Source: Sinimarinibacterium arenosum (GTDB taxonomy: Bacteria > Pseudomonadota > Gammaproteobacteria > Nevskiales > Nevskiaceae). Taken from it: a stretch of DNA of 64,000 nt. How positions within the stretch are numbered: the stretch's first letter is position 1; each line of letters opens with the position of its first letter. Below are positions 62,980 to 64,000 of the stretch, piece by piece. The stretch is from positions 124,001-188,000 of the forward strand of contig NZ_SUKF01000003.1 of NCBI RefSeq assembly GCF_005047655.1, read 5' to 3'. Below the pieces are notes generated by a model. The model ran no database searches. It worked only from the letters and a program-made list of their open reading frames with translations, and had not been told where the DNA came from. Made by a program: the position numbers and the translations under genes.

Positions 62980-63060
62980 TTGCCGTGTATTTGTTATAAA
63001 TTCTGGAAAATCAATATATTGAGATATTAACCTCAAGTGTTGAATGATGTATTGTGACTT
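62980..63060. other. AT-rich patch between convergent genes
   Basis: About 80 nt in which only roughly a quarter of bases are G or C, in a genome above 60% G+C. It holds the 12-bp palindrome TCAATATATTGA at 63011-63022 and a TTATAAAT run at 62994-63001. It lies between the convergent cysS and N-formylglutamate amidohydrolase genes, where no promoter is required. No tRNA or gene is visible. It resembles the anomalous tails seen at recombination sites, but no integrase or repeat was found. Confidence 0.6.
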
Positions 63061-63074
63061 CGTCGGCTCTACGG

Positions 63075-63857
63075 TCAGACGTCCTTGAGTCCGGCGCCGG
63101 CTTGCTTCAGCAGGCTGGCGAGGCGGCCGGCCCAGTTCTTCTGGCCGGCGACATCGGTGATCAGATCCTGGCGAATGGACAGGCCGACGTGTGGCAGCCC
63201 GCGCGATTCCGCATGCTGCGACAGCGTGTAGTCGTTGGTGTCGTCCATGGACTGCGGTTCGTTGATGCCGACCTGCAGGCGTTCATCGCGCTTGAGCAGC
63301 TGTTGCAGTGCGTGCCCCAGGCGGGCGTCACGGTCGAACATCAGGCTGATGTCCCACGGCCGCTCGTCGCCGCGAAAGCTCGGTGCAAAGCTGCGTAGTG
63401 CAATCAGGCGGGTCGGGCGGCGTGCACGCAGGCGCTGATCGATCAGCTTGCGCAGCGTGTCGTGGAACGGCGTGAAGACCCCAGCGATGCGCTCGGCGAC
63501 GGCTTCGGGGTCCAACTCCAGGTTGCCGTCGATCTCACCCCACTCGGTACGGCAGTTGATGGAGTCCGCAGCGTCCAGCGGACGGTTGCAGTCAATCACC
63601 AGACGTGAATAGTTGGCTTCGATCAGCGGCGCTTCGAGACGGTCGGATAGCAGCCGCGCTACGCTGACCGCGCCGATGTCCCAGGCCAATGGACCGTCAA
63701 GCTGGGTGTCCTTCAGTCCGAGGGTGCCCAGTGAGGCGGGCAGTCGTGGGCTGGCGTATTCGCAGACCAGCAGGAATTCCGAGCCGCCGTTCGCGTTGTA
63801 CAGCGTGGAGGCTTCCGTTTCATCGGATTCGAACAGCGGTTTGAGGATGGCGTTCAT
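63075..63857 (-). CDS. N-formylglutamate amidohydrolase-family protein
   Basis: A 260-residue member of the FGase family. VCEYASPRLPASLGTLGL, AWDIGAVSVARLLSDRL, NYSRLVIDCNRPLDAAD and ALRSFAPSFRG are family signatures. The classical role is hydrolysis of N-formylglutamate in histidine breakdown, but many members sit next to ligase-type genes and have other substrates. No hut genes are visible. It overlaps the upstream gene's stop by 4 nt. Confidence 0.88.
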   Translation of the reverse strand: MNAILKPLFESDETEASTLYNANGGSEFLLVCEYASPRLPASLGTLGLKDTQLDGPLAWDIGAVSVARLLSDRLEAPLIEANYSRLVIDCNRPLDAADSINCRTEWGEIDGNLELDPEAVAERIAGVFTPFHDTLRKLIDQRLRARRPTRLIALRSFAPSFRGDERPWDISLMFDRDARLGHALQQLLKRDERLQVGINEPQSMDDTNDYTLSQHAESRGLPHVGLSIRQDLITDVAGQKNWAGRLASLLKQAGAGLKDV

Positions 63858-64000
63858 GGCGTCGGCTTTTCCGGAGTCGAAGGGGTTGCGACAACGGTGC
63901 GATCGGTGGCCGGAGTGCGGCGCTGAACCTCGACGCTTTCGTTGATATTCGCGGGAATCGACCATTCGCTGAGGTCGATATTCATCTGCTTGAGGCCTTC
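63854..64000 (-). CDS. 3' end of an unidentified protein gene
   Basis: The minus-strand frame is open from the right edge and ends at the TGA overlapping the start of the amidohydrolase-family gene. The 48 visible residues include LKQMNIDLSEWSIPANINES and a Pro/Thr-rich tail. I do not recognise the family. Similar amidohydrolase genes often follow ATP-grasp or carboxylate-amine ligases, which would be the first thing to look for upstream. Confidence 0.6.
   Translation of the reverse strand, partial: EGLKQMNIDLSEWSIPANINESVEVQRRTPATDRTVVATPSTPEKPTP

Noticed and set aside
62845-63030. Plus-strand 61-codon frame reaching into the AT-rich patch
   Set aside because: Most of it is an out-of-frame shadow of cysS, and the remainder has no coding features.
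1-64000. CRISPR arrays, tRNA or rRNA genes, intact insertion sequences
   Set aside because: No regularly spaced repeats, cloverleaf-type segments, rRNA stretches or transposase-like products were seen on either strand.

Overview
The window is about 64 kb of high-G+C (low-to-mid 60s % by eye), gene-dense chromosome from a gammaproteobacterium. Two syntenies point there. The first is ndk-rlmN-pilW-rodZ-ispG-hisS-yfgM-bamB-der, which follows an isc locus in many gammaproteobacteria. The second is pyrC'-pyrB-ruvX-yqgE-gshB next to pilG-chpA, as in Pseudomonas. The proteobacterial-type GshA, the DUF389 protein and the overall mix would fit a basal lineage such as Nevskiales/Solimonadaceae or a Xanthomonadales relative; that placement is inference. 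I saw no rRNA, tRNA, CRISPR, prophage or intact insertion sequence.

Layout. 1-9.9 kb: end of an Fe-S assembly locus (IscU-like, IscA), then the conserved housekeeping run from ndk to der, with many 4-nt stop/start overlaps and a terminator after bamB. A perfect 16-bp hairpin lies inside the first codons of rlmN. 9.9-16.2 kb: a DUF389 membrane protein with a diacylglycerol-kinase-like N-terminus, a small secreted protein, a DASS-type anion transporter, an AmpG-like permease and a fumarylacetoacetase-family hydrolase. 16.3-20.8 kb: a three-gene redox operon (cytochrome b561, a Cyc2-like fused cytochrome-porin, a small cytochrome c) divergent from a QseBC/PmrAB-like two-component system. A CTTAAG-N5-CTTAAG box sits between them. 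This is the most interesting system in the window.

20.9-33.3 kb (mostly minus strand): pckA, then pilJ, pilH, a catalytically dead dihydroorotase (pyrC'), pyrB, ruvX, yqgE, a Gx-transporter/NusG-II/ApbE flavinylation-type operon, gshB and gshA. 33.4-41.3 kb (plus strand): pilG, pilI, a giant chpA and chpC. The Pil-Chp twitching chemosensory system is therefore split into two blocks about 8 kb apart, and pilK/chpB are absent from the window. 41.3-43.8 kb: a cation-diffusion facilitator and three small accessory genes.

43.8-54.7 kb is an accessory-looking stretch of exported proteins and hydrolases: a lipoprotein subtilase with S-layer-homology-like repeats, a LuxR-type regulator, two metallo-beta-lactamase-fold hydrolases, two small exported proteins, a CocE-like lipoprotein hydrolase, a zinc aminopeptidase lipoprotein and an unannotated 41-residue membrane protein. 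54.7-61.5 kb: a BaeRS-like two-component system divergent from a complete MacA-MacB-TolC-type tripartite efflux operon. 61.5-64 kb: cysS, an anomalous AT-rich patch between convergent genes, an N-formylglutamate amidohydrolase-family gene and the 3' end of its upstream partner.
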